From contig DASYSL010000085.1 in assembly GCA_036003365.1 (NCBI GenBank), forward strand, positions 1 to 19,259: a DNA stretch of 19,259 nucleotides, written 5' to 3'. Positions 1-7,378 of the stretch are shown here, piece by piece (the stretch's first letter is position 1; every line of letters starts with the position of its first letter). The position numbers were made by a program, and so were the translations under genes. The notes under the pieces are model-generated. The model was given only the letters and a program-made list of their open reading frames with translations. It searched no databases and had not been told where the DNA came from. This DNA is from DASYSL01 sp036003365. GTDB taxonomy: Bacteria; Eisenbacteria; RBG-16-71-46; DASYSL01.

Positions 1-138
1 GCGATCCTTCTTTTCCTGGGAGCGGCGATCACCGGCTTCGGCCTCGTGGCCAACATCGTGGTCACCGATATCCGCAGTCGCCGCGAGCGTGTGGATCGGC
101 TGCAATACCAAAAGCCGCACAACGCGCCCACGACCTAG
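1..138 (+). CDS. Partial CDS: C-terminal end of a membrane protein
   Basis: Frame 1 is open from the window edge to a TAG at 136-138, giving the last 45 residues of a protein whose start lies outside the window. About 22 hydrophobic residues (starting AILLFLGAAITGF) form a transmembrane helix. A basic tail (IRSRRERVDR) follows and, by the positive-inside rule, should be cytoplasmic. The family cannot be recognised from this fragment. It converges on the reverse gene ending at 226, with a hairpin-containing spacer between them. Confidence 0.6.
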   Translation, partial: AILLFLGAAITGFGLVANIVVTDIRSRRERVDRLQYQKPHNAPTT

Positions 139-157
139 AACGAAGTGGCGCCGCTCG

Positions 158-179
158 GTTTGTGAATTGATTCACAAAC
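158..179. repeat. Near-perfect palindrome between convergent genes
   Basis: Two 10-bp arms, GTTTGTGAAT and ATTCACAAAC, are exact reverse complements around a 2-bp centre. The element sits between two convergent stop codons (138 and 226). There is no T-tract on either side, so it is not a standard intrinsic terminator. It may stall polymerase, act as an mRNA 3'-end stabiliser or bind a dimeric regulator. Confidence 0.5.
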
Positions 180-196
180 GCACGTTGCCGTGCGTT
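177..196. repeat. Second hairpin, sharing bases with the first
   Basis: An 8-bp perfect stem (AACGCACG, loop TTGC, CGTGCGTT) directly follows the 158-179 palindrome and shares its last three bases (177-179). The two structures therefore compete at their junction. The likely role is transcript-end formation for one or both convergent genes; this is inference from position. Confidence 0.45.
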
Positions 197-225
197 GAGG
201 GCTGATAAGGGCCATCCGCCTGCCC

Positions 226-1077
226 TCAATGTTTGCGCATAGAGGTCAGTCGAGTTTCGAGCGATGCCACGTCGCTGAAACGTTCGAGCCTGTTGACGCG
301 TTTGTTGAAGAGAGAAATGCTTTCGGTGACTGGCTCGCCGAAAACCCCGCGCCGCACGGTCCCGATACGGATCTGGATGAGAAACCTCTCTCGCGCGTTG
401 TCGACGCCGATCTCGACGGAAGCCCAGGAATCGTTGCAGCCGGTCAGATCGCCCGGAGAAACGGTCGGGTCGGGACACCACAGATGCCAAGTGATCTGCG
501 ACCCGGAGTCGGCCAGCCTCTCGATCCATTCTTCGAGGGAGATATCCGGCAAGCTTGGGCTCAGACGCCGCACCGGGATTTGTTTCGCGAACGAAATCGC
601 GATTTGATTGTTGAACTCCGCGAACGGGCGGGCGAGAAACGCGGGTTCCATCTGGCGGGCGCGCCTGAGCGCTGGCTCGAGTTGCACGAGGCTGTTGAGA
701 AAGTCCGTCGGAGTCACGCCAGAGCGTTCGAGATCCGACACCATGGGCACGCCAGAAATTCCGCCGTTTGTGCTGCCGACGACCATGGACAGTTGCACTT
801 TCCGGCAGGAGTCGAGCTGCACAGTCGTGGAAACGCAGATGGGAGGCTCCGAAGCGTCGCTTTCTCCGCAGTCATCCACTTCCCACGAGATCGATTTCCA
901 GGGGCCGAGCGTCTTCGTGAGCCAAGCTTCGTAGCTTTGATTCCCCAGTCGCGGATCGATCTTGGCAACGCGATAGGACTTCATATATCGAATGATGCTT
1001 GCGTCGGGGGGCAACCCCTTGGCGCTGGCCGAAGCGGCGAAAACGAGGATTGCTGTCGAAAGAGTCCATGCCTTCAT
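226..1077 (-). CDS. Exported protein with two diverged copies of one domain
   Basis: I do not recognise this family. The ATG at 1077 is preferred to a TTG one codon upstream because an AAGGAG motif lies 8 nt before it. The 283-residue product begins with a typical Sec signal peptide (residues 1-19, ending ASASA), so it is probably periplasmic or surface-located. Residues about 48-120 and 179-255 look like two copies of one domain. Both begin S-x-E-x-W, both hold a pair of cysteines (70/81 and 201/214) at similar spacing, and both continue through a beta-rich stretch into G-x-P-V/M. The paired cysteines suggest one disulfide per copy after export. It is divergently oriented from the acyltransferase gene and shares its upstream region. 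No catalytic motif was found. Confidence 0.7.
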   Translation of the reverse strand: MKAWTLSTAILVFAASASAKGLPPDASIIRYMKSYRVAKIDPRLGNQSYEAWLTKTLGPWKSISWEVDDCGESDASEPPICVSTTVQLDSCRKVQLSMVVGSTNGGISGVPMVSDLERSGVTPTDFLNSLVQLEPALRRARQMEPAFLARPFAEFNNQIAISFAKQIPVRRLSPSLPDISLEEWIERLADSGSQITWHLWCPDPTVSPGDLTGCNDSWASVEIGVDNARERFLIQIRIGTVRRGVFGEPVTESISLFNKRVNRLERFSDVASLETRLTSMRKH

Positions 1078-1085
1078 CAACCAGA

Positions 1086-1091
1086 CTCCTT
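1086..1091 (-). promoter_or_regulatory. Shine-Dalgarno site deciding the start at 1077
   Basis: The reverse strand reads AAGGAG here, 8 nt before the ATG at 1077 and only 5 nt before the in-frame TTG at 1080. The spacing favours the ATG. Confidence 0.6.
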
Positions 1092-1243
1092 GCCTGAGCG
1101 AGAGATCGCGCGCCTAGAATAGTCGAAACGAGACAAGGCGGGCGAATCAGGCGTAGCTTGAGTTCGCTGCATCGGAAGCATCCAGCTCGTGCCCATGAGC
1201 GAAAGGCAGGCCGCGCATCGGTTCCTCTGAGACTCTGGATCGC

Positions 1244-2593
1244 ATGGGTGCGGCTGCCTTTCCCATGCTGCGGCTGCCCCTGAGTGCGGCGCTCGGCATC
1301 TATTTCCGCAAGATCAGCTTCCGCGACCAGGCCAACCTTCCCAGGTCGGGGGCCGTGCTGGTGGTCTCGAACCATCCCGCCACGCTGAGCGAGACGTTTC
1401 TCATTGGCACGCGGCTCGGCCGGCGATTCCACTTCATCGCTGCGAGCTTCGTGTTCAAGCCGTGGATCAAAGGCGCCCTGGCCCGCTTCTGCGGCGCGAT
1501 TCCGGTGTACCGCCGGCAGGACGAGCCCGAGCAGATGGCAAAGAACGCCGACATGTTCCGCGAGTGCCATGCCCAGTTCGATCGTGGGCAGGCGATCGTC
1601 ATCTTTCCGGAAGGGGAGAGCCTGACCGATCGGGCGATCCTGCCGCTCAAGACGGGCGCGGCACGTCTCGCGCTCGGCTACGACGCCCTGCCCGGGCGCG
1701 AGGGAAAGCTCGCGCTCGTGCCCGTGGGCGTCTACTACTCCGATCGCACGAAGTTCCAGAGCGAGGCCGTCGTGTCGGTGGGGCAGGCGATCGATCTCGC
1801 GCCCTTTCGCGGCGCGGCCGATTCTCAGGAAGCGGTGCGCGATCTCACCGCTGCGATCCAGAAACACTTGGAGAGCCTCATCCTCAATGTGCCCAACGAC
1901 GCCGTCGCGCGCTTCGTCCACGACGTCGAGAAGCTGTATCTCGCCGACTTGCGCGAGGAGCGCGAAGGCGAGCCGGATCTCGACCTGCTGCGCCGTATCG
2001 CCGAGTGCATCACCTACTATCAGGCCCACGATCCGTTACGGGTGTACGACGGCTGGCGCCGCACCAACGCTTACTGGCGGAAGCTCGAGACGCTCGGCAT
2101 CGCCGACCCGGCGCTCCAATCGGAGGTCGAGAGGCGCGCGACCCGGCGCCATGCGCTGGCGCTCCTCATCGGCGGTGCATTCGGCCTCGTGCCCGCTCTC
2201 TTGGGGATGCTGGTGAATCTGCCGCCATTCTTGCTGTCGGCGCTCCTCGCGCGCCTGACGGCGCCGCAGGACATCCTCGTGTCATCCATTCGCATCATCG
2301 CCGGCCTGGTCGTCTTTCCGCTGACCTACGGTGTCATCACCTGGGCGTTGAGAGCGAAGGTGGGCTGGTCGTGGGAGACGATCACGGGCGCGCTCCTCTT
2401 GTGCGCGCTGCTCGGCTATTTCGCCCTGGTCTATTTGCGCTGGGTGCGGACGGAACGCGAGCGCATCCGCGTCGCGTTCCTGAGCCTCAACCACCGGCGA
2501 CTCATGGCCAAGCTGCGGGCCGAGCGCAAGGCGCTCGTCGACACATTCGACCAGGCGCGAGCCGACTATCTCGCGGCCACCCGCCGAGGCTGA
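1244..2593 (+). CDS. Membrane PlsC/GPAT-like phospholipid acyltransferase
   Basis: This 449-residue protein matches the glycerol-phosphate/lysophospholipid acyltransferase superfamily, which moves acyl chains onto glycerolipids at the inner membrane. Block I is VVSNHPATLSETFLI, with catalytic His44. Block II is GAIPVYRR (84-91) and block III is FPEGES (121-126). After the roughly 220-residue catalytic domain come a linker and about three transmembrane helices (near 304-330, 346-368 and 380-398). This resembles bacterial proteins related to yeast Gpt2/Sct1 rather than short PlsC. The Asp normally following the catalytic His is replaced by Glu50, so activity should be checked. The frame is closed at 1196-1198 and the ATG at 1244 is the first one after it; no strong ribosome-binding site is visible. 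The exact substrate (G3P, lysophosphatidate or another) cannot be told. Confidence 0.85.
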   Translation: MGAAAFPMLRLPLSAALGIYFRKISFRDQANLPRSGAVLVVSNHPATLSETFLIGTRLGRRFHFIAASFVFKPWIKGALARFCGAIPVYRRQDEPEQMAKNADMFRECHAQFDRGQAIVIFPEGESLTDRAILPLKTGAARLALGYDALPGREGKLALVPVGVYYSDRTKFQSEAVVSVGQAIDLAPFRGAADSQEAVRDLTAAIQKHLESLILNVPNDAVARFVHDVEKLYLADLREEREGEPDLDLLRRIAECITYYQAHDPLRVYDGWRRTNAYWRKLETLGIADPALQSEVERRATRRHALALLIGGAFGLVPALLGMLVNLPPFLLSALLARLTAPQDILVSSIRIIAGLVVFPLTYGVITWALRAKVGWSWETITGALLLCALLGYFALVYLRWVRTERERIRVAFLSLNHRRLMAKLRAERKALVDTFDQARADYLAATRRG

Positions 2594-3165
2594 TTCGTGG
2601 CCAGGCTTCGGAAGGTGATCGAGTAGCGCAGCCGGTCCACGGGCGGAATGCTGTGCTCCCATTCGGTGCGCGAGGGGCCGCGCATCAGGTAGGCGGAACG
2701 CGGGGAGAGCGTCAACGAGACGCGCCGCCACGTGCGGCCTGTTTTCAAGCGCAAACGAAAGCGGCATGCCGAGAGCAGAGAGAATCCGACCACGTCGCCG
2801 AAATGCGGCTTGTCGCGGTGCCATCCAATGCCGGCGCTCGGGCCGTACTCGATGACGTGCGCCTGCTGGAGATCGTTCTCCGCGAGTCCGGCGAACGCCG
2901 CCGCTCGGCGCCGAAGCGGGAGCAGAAATTCGGGAATGTCGTCGGTTCTCTCGGCCACGCTTCGGTCGTAGTCGTACTTCCAGCCGTACGAGATCACGCG
3001 GCGCTTGCCCAGGTAGCCGTGAAAGTCGAACTCCTCGAGCGGCAGCATGCGAATGCGCTCGGTCAGCTCCCTTTCCTCGGCGGGGCCAATCTGCTCCTCG
3101 CGATAGACGAAGCCTTCCGGCCCCGCGGGCCGCTCGCCGAAGAGATCGAAAGATTCCGCGCCCAT
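2566..3165 (-). CDS. AlkB-family 2-oxoglutarate/Fe(II) dioxygenase
   Basis: The 199-residue protein belongs to the AlkB-like oxygenases, which remove alkyl lesions from nucleic acid bases (or act on related substrates) using Fe(II), O2 and 2-oxoglutarate. The iron triad is His116-x-Asp118 (WHRDKPHF) and His171 (EWEHSIPP). The 2-oxoglutarate-binding arginines are in RLRYSITFR (Arg180 and Arg186). The block GYLGKRRVISYGWKYDY near residue 50 is typical of a proteobacterial-type AlkB subfamily. An upstream in-frame ATG at 3291 would overlap the preceding gene and add a 42-residue non-conserved tail, so the ATG at 3165 is chosen. It lies 58 bp after the upstream gene and may be cotranscribed with it. 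Its 3' end overlaps the acyltransferase by 28 bp. A DNA-repair role is likely but not proven. Confidence 0.88.
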   Translation of the reverse strand: MGAESFDLFGERPAGPEGFVYREEQIGPAEERELTERIRMLPLEEFDFHGYLGKRRVISYGWKYDYDRSVAERTDDIPEFLLPLRRRAAAFAGLAENDLQQAHVIEYGPSAGIGWHRDKPHFGDVVGFSLLSACRFRLRLKTGRTWRRVSLTLSPRSAYLMRGPSRTEWEHSIPPVDRLRYSITFRSLATNQPRRVAAR

Positions 3166-3223
3166 GACCCCAGCATGGCAAAGCGGGCCCCAAAACGGGA
3201 GCGGCGCGGAAAGTCGCTCTTTC

Positions 3224-4060
3224 TCATCGCAGGATCGACACGCGGCGCGAAACCTCGCGCCCCTCCAGGCGAAGCGAGACGAGATACACACCAGGCATCA
3301 AGCGATGGCCGCTGTCGTCACGTCCGTCCCAGTGGACCAGGCGGACTCCGGCGGTACCTGCCGTGTCCTCGAAGTGCCGGACGAGGCGGCCTCGAAGATC
3401 GAAAGCCGCGAGCCGTTGCACGCCTGCTCGATTGGATTCGATCGTGAACGACGTCTCCCCCTCCGGGGAAGGGTTCGGCGCGATGCGAAGCTCGAGCTTG
3501 CGCTCCGGGGTCGCACCGACGCCGACGAGTCCCATGCCGATGCCGATTTGGGCGTCGCTGGATGAAACCGGATTCACGTAGAGGCCGTTGTTGTAGAACT
3601 GGAGACCGGGAAGGAATCGAACCTCGGTCACCTGCGGCGTGTTCGAGGCCTTGAAGCGGAGGCGATAGATGCGGCCCGGGCCTGTGACCGAGACGCCGTT
3701 GCACAGCAGCACGTCCGTGATCGTGTCCGTCGCCGCACCCGCCTGGAACAGGTGGAAGGTGGTGCCGCAGGCGCCGGTCATGAGCTCGCCTTGCTGCAGC
3801 GAGGTCGGGCTCAGTGGCATGAAGGTCAGCGCGCCAGGGTCGTAGCCAATGACGGCATCGAAGCCGTTGAAGGGCGATCCAGCCTGCTGGACCGTGATCG
3901 ACAGCTCGAACACCGATCCGGGATCCACGAGCTGCGCAGCCGGCGTGAGCGCGACCGACACGCCTTGCGCGTGCGCGGACGCGGCCCACGCCGATAGGCA
4001 GAGTCCCAGGAACCTGGCCGCGACGCGGCGCGGAACCAAGCGATCCAGACGTACGCTCAT
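3224..4060 (-). CDS. Exported cohesin-like protein with C-terminal FlgD-like Ig domain
   Basis: The 278-residue product has a signal peptide (1-31, ending SAHAQ). A cohesin-like beta-sandwich follows (about 35-176, with the FDAVIGYDPGAL signature), then a C-terminal FlgD-like Ig domain (about 188-278). That last domain opens with the IAPNPSPEGETSF pattern and closes with MPGVYLVSLRLEGREVSRRV. In FCB-group bacteria this tail marks exported surface proteins and resembles Por/T9SS sorting domains. Cohesin folds bind dockerins or mediate surface assembly. The gene starts 9 bp after the large modular protein. Its TAGGAG ribosome-binding site overlaps that gene's TAG stop, so translation is probably coupled. 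No enzymatic motif is present; the likely role is structural or adhesive. Confidence 0.8.
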   Translation of the reverse strand: MSVRLDRLVPRRVAARFLGLCLSAWAASAHAQGVSVALTPAAQLVDPGSVFELSITVQQAGSPFNGFDAVIGYDPGALTFMPLSPTSLQQGELMTGACGTTFHLFQAGAATDTITDVLLCNGVSVTGPGRIYRLRFKASNTPQVTEVRFLPGLQFYNNGLYVNPVSSSDAQIGIGMGLVGVGATPERKLELRIAPNPSPEGETSFTIESNRAGVQRLAAFDLRGRLVRHFEDTAGTAGVRLVHWDGRDDSGHRLMPGVYLVSLRLEGREVSRRVSILR

Positions 4061-4066
4061 GCCGAT

Positions 4067-4072
4067 CTCCTA
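4067..4072 (-). promoter_or_regulatory. Ribosome-binding site overlapping the upstream stop codon
   Basis: The reverse strand reads TAGGAG 6 nt before the ATG at 4060. Its first three bases are the stop codon of the upstream 807-residue protein gene, a layout that favours reinitiation by terminating ribosomes. Confidence 0.6.
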
Positions 4073-6493
4073 CTTCAGCAAGGTCAGCGTACGCGTGAAC
4101 TGCCCCTGCAACGCCGAAAGTCGCACGAAGTAGACACCGGCTCCGGCGCGCTGGCCAGATTCGTCGAGACCGCTCCACGTCGACCGATACTCGCCCGGCC
4201 CGCGCATCTCGTGCACGAGCGTCTTCACCAGCCGGCCGTTCACCGTATAGACGGAGAGATCCATCGGTCCGCCACTCGCCAAGCTGAACGAGATCGCCGT
4301 CGACTGCGGCGTGGGATTGGGAATCGCCTCCGAGATGCCCGTCACCTTGGGCAACGCGGGCGCTGTCGGCGCCTGCGCGAGAGTGACGGCGATCTTCTGG
4401 TTCTTCACGTCGCGCCCGTCGGCGCGCAGGAGACGAATGGCCGGATCGCCGGCCGCGAGCACCTTGAAGCTCACGCTGGCTAGAACCCCCTCGCCTTGCA
4501 GGACGCGAGAGCCGAGGGCCGCCGCGTCGACCGTTCCGGGCTTGGCCGAGAGCGCCACTCCGCCCTGCGCGAGCAGCCAGTCGCCGGCTGCGCTCGACAC
4601 TGGCGCCACCACCGCTGGATCCCACGAGAGCTGCGTGGACACGGCGGCGAGATCGCCGGCGCCGTGCAGCGTGACACGCGCGCTCACCGCGTCACCCGTC
4701 GCCACTTGAGCCGGACTCTCGAGCGACAGCTGGTTCGACCCCGTCACCGTCGTGGCCAGCGGCTCGCCCACACGTTCCGGTGCCGAGACCATGCCGTAGC
4801 TGAGCGCGAAAATGATCAGATCCTCGAAGTCGATTTCGTCGTCGGTCGTGGGACGGCCGTCCAGCCAGTTGGTCGTGGTGGGTCCGACATCGAGGTAGTC
4901 GAAGGGAAGAACGGCGCCACCGCTCAGGCCATAGTGCATGCCCAGCTCGGAGATGTCCGCCGTGTTGACCAGGTTGTCACCGGTGAGCGCGAAGCCGTTG
5001 CTCACATCGCCGAGGTGATAGTTGAGGGCCCCGGCCGACAGCGCCGACACGCTCGAAACCTCGTTGCACTCGTTCTTGGCGAAGCCGACGTAGTACCAGA
5101 AATCACGCGTCGGAGGCACGTCCACCTGGCCGCTCGCGGTCACGCTGGTGAGCGTCCACGGCCCGCCGGGGGGATAGGAAGGCGCAATCGGTACTGCACC
5201 CGCGCCGGGCGCGTCGTCGTACTCGGGATAATTGCCGAACCGCGCGCGATACACCTCGATGGCCGTCGCGCCCGAAGGCGGCGTGAACTGTACCGTGATG
5301 CCCGCCGTGCCGGCCGAGCCGTTCCCGTGCTGCACCGTCGATGCCGAGAGTCCGGTCACCGCCCCGATGCCCACCGTGGTGTTCGTCACCTGGATGGAGA
5401 AGGAGCGCGAGTCGGTCTCGCCTTCGACGGCCGTCGCCGTCACCGTCACCGGGCCGTAGAGGCCGCCATTGGTCTCGGCCGCCGAGCAGCCGGGGACCCA
5501 CGTCACGACACCTGTTCCCGGGTCGATGGCAGCGCCCGAGGGAAGACCGGTGGCAGTCCACGCGAGCGGCGTGCGTGCACAACCGGTCAGCGTGGCCACC
5601 GGCGTCACCGTGAGGGTGGCCAACTCCGCCACCGTTGGATCGGAGATGGCGGCCAGGCTCACCGCACCCAGCGTGTTGGTCACCGTGATGTTGAACGAGG
5701 TCGAACCCGTCTCGCCGGTGGTCGCCAGAGCGGTCACCGAAATCGGTCCGTAGACCCCGCCGTTCACCTCGGCGGCCTCGCAATCGGGCGTCCAGGTGAT
5801 CGCGCCCGTTTCCGGATCGATGTGGGCGCCGGCCGGCAGACCGGTGGCGCTCCACGAAGCCGGCCCGGTGGCGCAGCTCGAGAGGGTCGCGCTCGGCGTG
5901 ACCGTGAGCAGCGAGGTCTCGGCCACCGTTTGATCGGAAATCGGCGCCATGGTGACCGGGTTCAGATCGATGGTCACGCTGCCCGCGCTGCCGATGTCGG
6001 AAGCCATGGTTCCGTTCGAGCAGTCGCGGAGGATCACGCTCGAGATCGTCACGGTGCCGGTGCCGCTTCCTCCGGAGTTCATCACCCGAATGTCGAACAG
6101 TGTTCCCGACGAGTCCGTGGGGCCGCAGTTGGAAGCACCCAGCATGGTGCCGTCGGCCGTATACGTCCCGTCGCCGCGATCGCGCACCATGAACGACGTC
6201 GGCCCGGCGCCGGAAAGATACGTGCCCTCGGTGATCGCCGGCGACGGCGAGCACAGAGACAGCTCGGGGGACAGGGTGAAGGTCACGCTGAAGGCGAACA
6301 AAGCGGTCGCGTCGGTGCGCGAGATCTGCACCGGAACGGTCGCGCACGTCTGCACGGAGGTGACGCAGCTGGTCGGGGAAACGGCCGAGACCGTATTGGT
6401 CTGGGCCGCCGCGGCGGACGCGCCGAGTACCAGGAAGAGTCCGGCCGTGGCCGCGACCACGAATCGCGGCCAGGGGGGCATCCGGGTGATCAT
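4070..6493 (-). CDS. Large modular exported protein: cohesin, Ig repeats, FN3, dockerin, cohesin, FlgD-Ig
   Basis: The 807-residue protein has a signal peptide (1-30) and seven recognisable modules. A cohesin-like domain (about 33-177) comes first, then two He_PIG-type Ig repeats (183-274 and 281-372) with motifs such as GLPAGAHIDPETGAITWTP. An FN3-like region follows (about 376-487). Next is a dockerin-like pair of calcium loops (about 494-568), with GDNLVNTADISELGMHYG and then DDEIDFEDLIIFALSYG. A second cohesin-like domain (about 586-708) and a FlgD-like Ig C-terminus (about 716-807) complete it. The start is the ATG at 6493 because AGGAGG lies 6 nt upstream and the signal peptide follows; the frame stays open about 100 codons further with no coding character. 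It is probably a surface adhesin or scaffold and the partner of the cohesin protein immediately downstream. No catalytic domain is visible. Confidence 0.85.
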   Translation of the reverse strand: MITRMPPWPRFVVAATAGLFLVLGASAAAAQTNTVSAVSPTSCVTSVQTCATVPVQISRTDATALFAFSVTFTLSPELSLCSPSPAITEGTYLSGAGPTSFMVRDRGDGTYTADGTMLGASNCGPTDSSGTLFDIRVMNSGGSGTGTVTISSVILRDCSNGTMASDIGSAGSVTIDLNPVTMAPISDQTVAETSLLTVTPSATLSSCATGPASWSATGLPAGAHIDPETGAITWTPDCEAAEVNGGVYGPISVTALATTGETGSTSFNITVTNTLGAVSLAAISDPTVAELATLTVTPVATLTGCARTPLAWTATGLPSGAAIDPGTGVVTWVPGCSAAETNGGLYGPVTVTATAVEGETDSRSFSIQVTNTTVGIGAVTGLSASTVQHGNGSAGTAGITVQFTPPSGATAIEVYRARFGNYPEYDDAPGAGAVPIAPSYPPGGPWTLTSVTASGQVDVPPTRDFWYYVGFAKNECNEVSSVSALSAGALNYHLGDVSNGFALTGDNLVNTADISELGMHYGLSGGAVLPFDYLDVGPTTTNWLDGRPTTDDEIDFEDLIIFALSYGMVSAPERVGEPLATTVTGSNQLSLESPAQVATGDAVSARVTLHGAGDLAAVSTQLSWDPAVVAPVSSAAGDWLLAQGGVALSAKPGTVDAAALGSRVLQGEGVLASVSFKVLAAGDPAIRLLRADGRDVKNQKIAVTLAQAPTAPALPKVTGISEAIPNPTPQSTAISFSLASGGPMDLSVYTVNGRLVKTLVHEMRGPGEYRSTWSGLDESGQRAGAGVYFVRLSALQGQFTRTLTLLK
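5378..5653 (-). repeat. Second copy of tandem Ig repeat
   Basis: This encodes residues 281-372 of the modular protein. It is clearly homologous to residues 183-274 (shared ISD-x-TVAE, W-x-ATGLP-x-G, IDP-x-TG, NGG-x-YGP), with a 98-residue (294-bp) period. It is a He_PIG-like Ig fold. Confidence 0.8.
5672..5947 (-). repeat. First copy of tandem Ig repeat
   Basis: This encodes residues 183-274 and is the partner of the copy at 5378-5653. The two copies have diverged, which suggests an old duplication rather than recent slippage. Confidence 0.8.
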
Positions 6494-6862
6494 TACGACC
6501 CTCCTCATGGACGACATCGCAGCGCGTACGAGCAGGCTTCGAGCCGTGTCCCGAGCCGCGCCGCAATCGGCCGTGCGTGGAGCTGCCGCGGAGGGAGGCT
6601 GAAGCAGCCGCACGGCGCCGCCCGCGATGGGGGTTCGAAGCGGCGGAAGACGCCAGCTTTGAGGTGAAACCGGGTCTTTGCAGGAAGCTGCGTGGCCCGC
6701 TCGCAGGGCTCGCCGGGACTCAGGAAACGGCTCCAAAGGATCGGGGAAGCAAACGCTCCGCGCAACAGAAAAAGGCATGAAAATCGATTCCACGCCGGGG
6801 AGTCCCGTGAGGGCAAACTCCGTCTCGACCGGCTACTGGATCGCCACTGGAGGGGACGAGCC
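6494..6862. other. 369-bp divergent intergenic region
   Basis: This lies between the reverse modular-protein gene and the forward DUF1801 gene, so it should contain both promoters. The clearest site is the reverse AGGAGG next to the 6493 start. An AT-richer patch at about 6760-6790 is the best place for a promoter, but no convincing -35/-10 pair is seen. A 29-codon forward frame (6777-6866) ends by overlapping the next gene's ATG and may be chance. No tRNA and no riboswitch I could support was found. Confidence 0.4.
6500..6505 (-). promoter_or_regulatory. Shine-Dalgarno site deciding the start at 6493
   Basis: There is a perfect AGGAGG on the reverse strand, 6 nt before the ATG at 6493. It places translation start just before the signal peptide and argues against the longer open frame upstream. 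Confidence 0.75.
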
Positions 6863-7297
6863 ATGAAGGACACTCGGAAGTCCGCTAAGTCATCCAAGGG
6901 ATTCACGGAGGAAGAACGGGCCGCCATGCGGGAGCGCGCCAAGGAGGCGCGGGCGAACCAAGCCGACGGCGAGACCGATCTGCTCGCCAAAATTGCCGAG
7001 ATGTCGGAGCCGGACCGCTCGCTGGCCGAGCGGCTGCATGCACTCATCAAGGCCACGGCACCGAATCTTTCACCGCGAACCTGGTACGGCATGCCCGCCT
7101 ACGCCCAAGACGACAAGGTCGTCTGCTTCTTCCAAAGTGCGCAAAAGTTCAAGACGCGATACGCGACCTTCGGCTTCAGCGACAAGGCGAGCCTCGATGA
7201 CGGGAACATGTGGCCGACCGCTTTCGCACTGAAGCAGCTGACCGCCAAGGAGGAAGCCAGGATCCGTGAGCTCGTCAAGCAAGCCGTGGGCTCTTGA
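6863..7297 (+). CDS. DUF1801 / YdhG-like protein
   Basis: The 144-residue cytoplasmic protein has a lysine-rich N-terminus (about 1-45). A DUF1801 (YdhG-like) domain follows, from LAERLHALIKATAP to the C-terminus, including TWYGMPAYAQDDKVVCFF and TRYATFGFSDKASL. Some members of this superfamily (Bacillus YdhG) have been described as frataxin-like iron chaperones, but most are uncharacterised, so no function is assigned. The ATG at 6863 is chosen over an upstream TTG-type start because GGAGGGG lies 7 nt before it and the conserved part begins well inside. It is followed by a hairpin terminator and appears to be a single-gene transcript. Confidence 0.8.
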   Translation: MKDTRKSAKSSKGFTEEERAAMRERAKEARANQADGETDLLAKIAEMSEPDRSLAERLHALIKATAPNLSPRTWYGMPAYAQDDKVVCFFQSAQKFKTRYATFGFSDKASLDDGNMWPTAFALKQLTAKEEARIRELVKQAVGS

Positions 7298-7317
7298 CTC
7301 GGGCTGAGATGCGGCTG

Positions 7318-7344
7318 AAAAAGTGACCTGCGCAGGTCCCTTTT
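7318..7344 (+). terminator. Hairpin terminator built on a 14-bp perfect palindrome
   Basis: GACCTGCGCAGGTC (7325-7338) is a perfect palindrome, flanked by AAAAAG on the left and CTTTT on the right. One mismatch interrupts an otherwise continuous stem ending in a T-run. This fits an intrinsic terminator for the DUF1801 gene ending at 7297. Because it lies only 34 bp before the sigma-factor ATG, it could also serve as an operator. Confidence 0.55.
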
Positions 7345-7378
7345 CCCGGCGTTGTATTCCATTACACTCCAAATTCTC

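Noticed and set aside
229..1122. Forward open frame of 297 codons opposite the duplicated-domain protein
   Set aside because: The reverse frame has a signal peptide, a ribosome-binding site and an internal repeat. The forward translation has none of these.
1462..3447. Forward open frame of 661 codons across the acyltransferase and AlkB region
   Set aside because: It is an out-of-frame, Arg/Gly/Ala-rich translation spanning two well-supported genes.
4496..6667. Forward open frame of 723 codons opposite the modular surface protein
   Set aside because: It is arginine-rich, low-complexity translation antisense to a gene with clear signal peptide and domains. Long antisense frames are expected at this GC content.
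6580..6720. Possible c-di-GMP-I (GEMM) type riboswitch in the leader of the modular protein
   Set aside because: Pieces such as CACGCA, GCAAAG and TCAAAGCTGG are present on the reverse strand, but the GNRA loop and paired stems of the class are missing. A covariance-model search would settle it.
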